In this document: positions 59,546 to 64,000 of the stretch, one piece after another
Position numbering within the stretch: the stretch's first letter is position 1
Layout: each line of letters begins with the position of its first letter
From: Rallus limicola
Lineage: Eukaryota > Chordata > Aves > Gruiformes > Rallidae
Direction of reading: 5' to 3'
NCBI GenBank assembly: GCA_022605955.1
Contig: JAKCOZ010000018.1
Coordinates: forward strand, 10,114,001-10,178,000
DNA length: 64,000 nucleotides
Notes under the pieces: generated by a model
Told to the model about the DNA's origin: nothing
What the model saw: only the letters and a program-made list of their open reading frames with translations
Databases searched by the model: none
Program-made: the position numbers and the translations under genes

Positions 59546-62500
59546 TCATTTAAATTTGATTGATTTTTCTAAAGAATTATGTCTCCCTTGATGATCTAGA
59601 AATAAAACCTCTTGCCCCGACTGGCGCAACAACCTCCTGATTTTTATCTATCAACAAGGTGGTTTTCACACTCTGTCTCAACCCGGGCAAGCTATTCTTC
59701 AACGCGCTCGATCAGAGAAAGAGAAAATTACATTTATGCACCTCCTGCTGTTTCTGTTACATCTCTCCTCCTGGCTTTCCAGGGGCAAGTGTTCATGCAA
59801 GATCCCATCTACCGGCTGGCCAGCAAGTTATCCGGCATCAGGTTTTTCACAGGAATATCTCCTGATGTGAGCAGGGCCCAATTAGGCATATTGCCAGGCT
59901 ACAAGTTTGCAGTGATATTTTTAGTTTTCCTCTGAGGTTCCTTTTTGTCTCTAGCCTTATCTTGGCTAAGGCAAAACAGCTTGTGTGGCTGTTCTTTGTG
60001 CCCCAGACTGATTTCTGGCTTGCTTCTCGTGGTGCAGCCCAGTTTGTGCAAAGCAAGTGGGGACACGGAGTTGCGCTGACCCTTTTGCGCAGAGCATGTG
60101 TCAGGCTGGTCACCCAGAGTCTAGGTCTTGCTCCAAGGATTTCCCAAACTTAAATGCTTTGAATTGCAGCAGCAGAGGGGTAGTGTGGAAGTTGGTGTGA
60201 TGATTGTGCAGGTGTATGATGGCAGGTTGACTGGGCTACCAAAGGATGATGTCAAAAACGTGTTCTTTTCCAGCTTCCACTTTGGTTAGGACCTTTCTGG
60301 CCATTATGTATACATTAGATGCCATTATATACACCGGTCAGGACTTTGGATGAGGAAGCCTTCACAGGTTTTAGAATGTCAACCACACTGTTGCCAGCAC
60401 ATACAGTCTCCAGCTGCAGTCCTCAAAGGCCTGGTCCAGGAGCTCATTTCCTTTGTTTGTATTTCAGTGGGTCATCCTGGTAGTGTTTTCCAGGAGCAAG
60501 TAAGAATTATGGACCTAGATTAGCCTCATGATTCTGAAAGAGATGCAATGTGTTTCTTGTGGCAGCTGTATCTACTGCCCCCATTAACAGGAGCCTGTTT
60601 GCATGGGAAAGTGCTTCTGGTGCTGTTAGGACTGGTTCCTGGGGGTGACCCTGCTCTCACAAGCCTTATTTCGGAGAGCAGCAGTTCAGCTATGCAGCTC
60701 TAAATATATGTTTCCTGGCCCAGATGCCCTATTTAGGCCGAAGTCTGCACGTTGCCTGTGAGAGAGTTGGAAAAGGATGGACCTGCCTTTGCAGTCAATT
60801 AGCTGCCTCCAAGGCAGGAATAATTTTTAAAAGGAGTAGGATCGGGACAGGGAACATGTGTCAGAGATGGAACCAGAAGATGCTTGACTGCTCAGGTGCC
60901 TATAGAGGTGAATTGCACTTAATTGCTTTTTAGGAAGTTAATTGTAACCCGATAGCCACTTTCCTCTGCCAAGAACTTGGGCATATTTGTGGCTCTGGAG
61001 TAAGAACAACTGTCTGGAGCCAGTTAATCTTTCAGTTTTTACAGAGAAAGACTTTGAACTCTGTCTTATTTTATTTTCTATACTGTTCTCTCTTGCACTG
61101 TCAGGCAAACTGGAAAGCTCAGGCATGTCAGTGCTTCTAAGCATCAAAATTAGAAGCTATCATTGTATTTGATTGCTGAGCTCAAGGCATTGGGGCAGTC
61201 AATGACCAAGGAAGGGTTAGAGGACAGAAATGTGGGGCTCTGTCCAAGGCTGGTTTTATCTGATTTGCTTTAAAACACCATAGCAAGGTCTGCACGTTCC
61301 CTGGGGCTCTTCAGACTGGCTGAATGTGTCTTTGTCCCCATAAACATCCTGTCCACAATGGTAGAGCAAGGCCAATGCTCCCTTCCTGCCCTGCACTTCA
61401 ACTGCTTGGGCTCTGGGAGAGGAGCTGAACCCTGGTGCGGATGTTCTGCTCCATGGCTGCACTGCCGCTGGCTGGCAGCGATGCAGCTGCAGTGTCTGGA
61501 ACTGTCCAGGAAGGCCAATGCAGGTCAAGTGAGTCACATCTAGGCAGCCCCTTAGTCCTGGTAATGTGCACTGAATAATCCCTTTGTTTAACAAATTCCT
61601 GTGTGCTTGTGACCGGGAGTGGGGTGAGGAAAGATGAATAACTCCTGCCTAGGTGCCAGGGCAGCCAGAAATGCTTTCATCCCGATAGGAACTGCAGTGA
61701 TGCTGCTGCAGCTACATTCAGTGTCTTGCTGGGGCTGGATCCAGAGCCCCGCTACACCCACTCACTGGTTTTGACCCACTTTGGATCGGGTGTTTGTGCC
61801 TTCTCACTGCCATGTGCATTAGCTTGTTCCCTGCTTTTGAGCCAGTGTGCAGCCATCAGTGCACGGGCTGTGGGATGCCCTTCTGTGCCCTAGCCATGCC
61901 TTGCCTACTGCTTCAGTCCTGCAGTACTGCTGCTTTTCCCCAACAGTGTTTTACCCCAACTCGAGGGGTCCCGTGTGACTTTTGCTTTCAGGACATGGCA
62001 TCCCACCACCACATTGAAAGGCCATCTGCACCTGTGAGGACACTGGTGGGGTGCACAGTGCTCCGGAGTATGCTGTGGGGAGTGCAAGGAAGGCCAGTTC
62101 AGGAAAAAGGGCTGGTAGGGGCTGGCTGGTGAATGTTTCAGACCTTGGTCCCTGAGAGGGATGCTACCTGCAAGCTCGACACTTGCACTGACCTAATGTC
62201 TTTGTGGCTTCAAGCCACATTAGCACCATCTGCCAGCAAAGGAGAGCTTCCCAGCACACCACGAAGCAGTGTGGGGGCGGATTATCAGATGCTTTCATGC
62301 CAGGGTGTGCTGGGAAGGACCCAACCTTCTCCCAGAAGCCAGCAGCCCCTGTTGAGGTTTAAACCACACGTGATTTTTCTATTTGTAATATTCTTTCACA
62401 ACTAGTAAAGTGCTTAAGCTTTTGGAAAGTGCCTGCAATCCAGCCCTGCTGAGTCGTGCTACAACAGCAGGTTATTGTTCTGGGGTAGGTGAGGGACAGG

Positions 62501-64000
62501 ATCTCTGCCTGGGAGCTTTCCAGGAGTTGTGGAAAATTAGCTGGAAGGAAGCAGAACTTTTCAGTATTAAGTGTACCTGCAGTGCTAATGCCAACTGCAG
62601 TGCTGTGAGGTCTCCAACTGCGCAGAGCACAAGGAACCCAGCTTTGTGTGCTGGCCCCGTGTGGAGCTGGCATTTCCAGCCCCTCCTGTCCCTGGCTGTA
62701 AGGGGAGTGAACCTGATGCGGGATGAAGGTCAGAAAGCTAGTGTAGAAACATTGGCATGGAGGCTTTGGTGTCCACACTGGCTGCAGAGCACTTTGCATG
62801 CTCCAGATTCCTGGAAGCTTACTGTCGTTTGATAGAAGTACAAACTCTTACTGACACTTGACTTGTGAGTAACAGCTCAGAGACATTAGAAAGCAAAAGC
62901 TGAAGTCCTGCTTCAAATTTACAGCTCTAGTTGTGGCTATTTGCTCCATGTGTGTGGTTATCATGGCACTTTCATCCTGCCAGTGAGAAGTGTCCACTCT
63001 CTTACTCAGTAATGATCCTGCTACAGCCCCTCTAAGCCTTGTGGCAGTCTGGCTGTATCAGTACAGGGATGCTTCCAGCTCATTCCCATACATTTGCCAA
63101 GGACAGCTTTTCCCCTCAGTAGCCTGAGCTGTGGTGTAGATGAAAGGAAATTTGCAGTTTAAAAGCATCCTTCCATTTCAGGGAGACTTTTGCTTTGTAG
63201 AGAGTTAACACTGTCATTTCCTACTTGTGTGGGACCATTTGGTATTTCCTTCTCTTGCCTCAAGCTTGACAGTGTAACCCTCTGACACAGTGGAGCTGCT
63301 GCGCTGTGCCAGGCAGCCGTCCCTCCGTGATGATAAAACCATTTGCATTTGCCGGCACTCTTGACATCTCTTGTTGAGGTTATCACAGCAGCAGCAGCTG
63401 AAGTGGCTGTGTAGGTCTGCTGTGCAGATCTGACCCATGAAGGACAGCAGGTTCTCAGTCTCTGCTCTGGGCATGGGGACAGCACTGTCTGCACCCTTTG
63501 CAAAAGGCCACATTCAGGAGGTGGTGTGCGGAAGCATCATAACACACACAGAGCTTTTCACCGGTGGCAGGAGGGTTCCCATAAGGTGTCTGCAAAGAGT
63601 GGCTCTCTGCCAACTGGGAAAACTGAGTTCAATTGAAGTACTACAAAAAAAAAGGTCTCGTGGAACTGAACACACCCCATGGAAAGTGCCCTCCAGCAGC
63701 CACAACAAATTTGAGGAAGGCTCGGCTTATTTTCCAGACTAGAAACATAGATCTGATGTTGAAATTCTGGCTAAAATAGAAGCTTCCTTAAGCAGTGAGA
63801 GGCTGGGGAAGGCTGAGCAAAGGCTATCCTTTCCAAATACATCTGAAAACAGGAACACTTTGAAACTACCAAAAATCCAAAGCTTCTTGTCAGCTGTGGT
63901 CTTGCATAACATGAAAGTCCCTCTGTCCAGTTCTAATCCTGACTTTGCAGTTTGTTATCACAGCATGATAAAGTCAAATGCCACCAATGATGGAAATAGA

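Larger units (their letters stand above)
51256..64000. other. Non-coding stretch to the right end
   Basis: I see no gene, RNA or clear transposon over almost 13 kb. Frames are short and scattered. SFXN1, which lies upstream of HRH2 in mammals, should be further right if synteny holds; none of its conserved exons is visible here. Distal regulatory sequence is possible. Confidence 0.45.

Noticed and set aside
51256..64000. Search for SFXN1 or other coding exons in the right flank
   Set aside because: No translated stretch resembles sideroflexin or another family I recognise. Open frames are short and unsupported.
1..64000. CRISPR arrays, tRNA or rRNA genes, prophage or endogenous retrovirus structures
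   Set aside because: No regularly spaced direct repeats, no recognisable tRNA or rRNA sequence, and no paired long terminal repeats or retroviral coding motifs were seen.

Overview
This window looks like bird nuclear DNA. Four CR1 LINE fragments end in the ATTCTATG-type 3' repeat typical of birds and related reptiles. Other repeats are sparse, the left part is GC-rich with CpG islands, and the one clear gene is an intronless-CDS G-protein-coupled receptor. Turtles and crocodilians also carry CR1, so 'bird' is very likely but not proven. There are no operons, CRISPR arrays or other prokaryotic structures.

The only protein-coding gene I can support is a histamine H2 receptor (HRH2) on the minus strand, with its whole reading frame in one exon (27446-28588). 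A strong splice acceptor at 28951-28952 suggests a spliced 5' leader, and a moderate splice donor in a CpG-enriched stretch near 34.48 kb suggests a non-coding first exon. The stop codon lies inside a strong splice-donor match, so an alternative receptor tail is possible.

Layout: 1-27.4 kb lies beyond the 3' side of HRH2. It is GC-rich and holds two CpG islands (about 4.25-4.86 kb and 20.5-21.2 kb), each with a plausible minus-strand splice donor. In mammals the order is SFXN1, HRH2, CPLX2, all on one strand. By that synteny the islands could be promoters or non-coding first exons of CPLX2, with its coding exons left of the window. This is inference: I found no complexin coding sequence here. 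Also in this part are a (GT)n microsatellite, minisatellite-like GC repeats, a strong G-run cluster and several AT-rich, homeodomain-site-rich patches that could be conserved enhancers. 28.95-34.48 kb is the proposed HRH2 intron. 34.7-64 kb is less GC-rich flanking DNA with four CR1 fragments and no gene I can recognise. SFXN1, expected further upstream of HRH2, is not visible.

I did not find a new biological system. The observations most worth checking are the HRH2 stop/donor overlap, the uORF-rich HRH2 leader, the two CpG islands and the enhancer-like patches.
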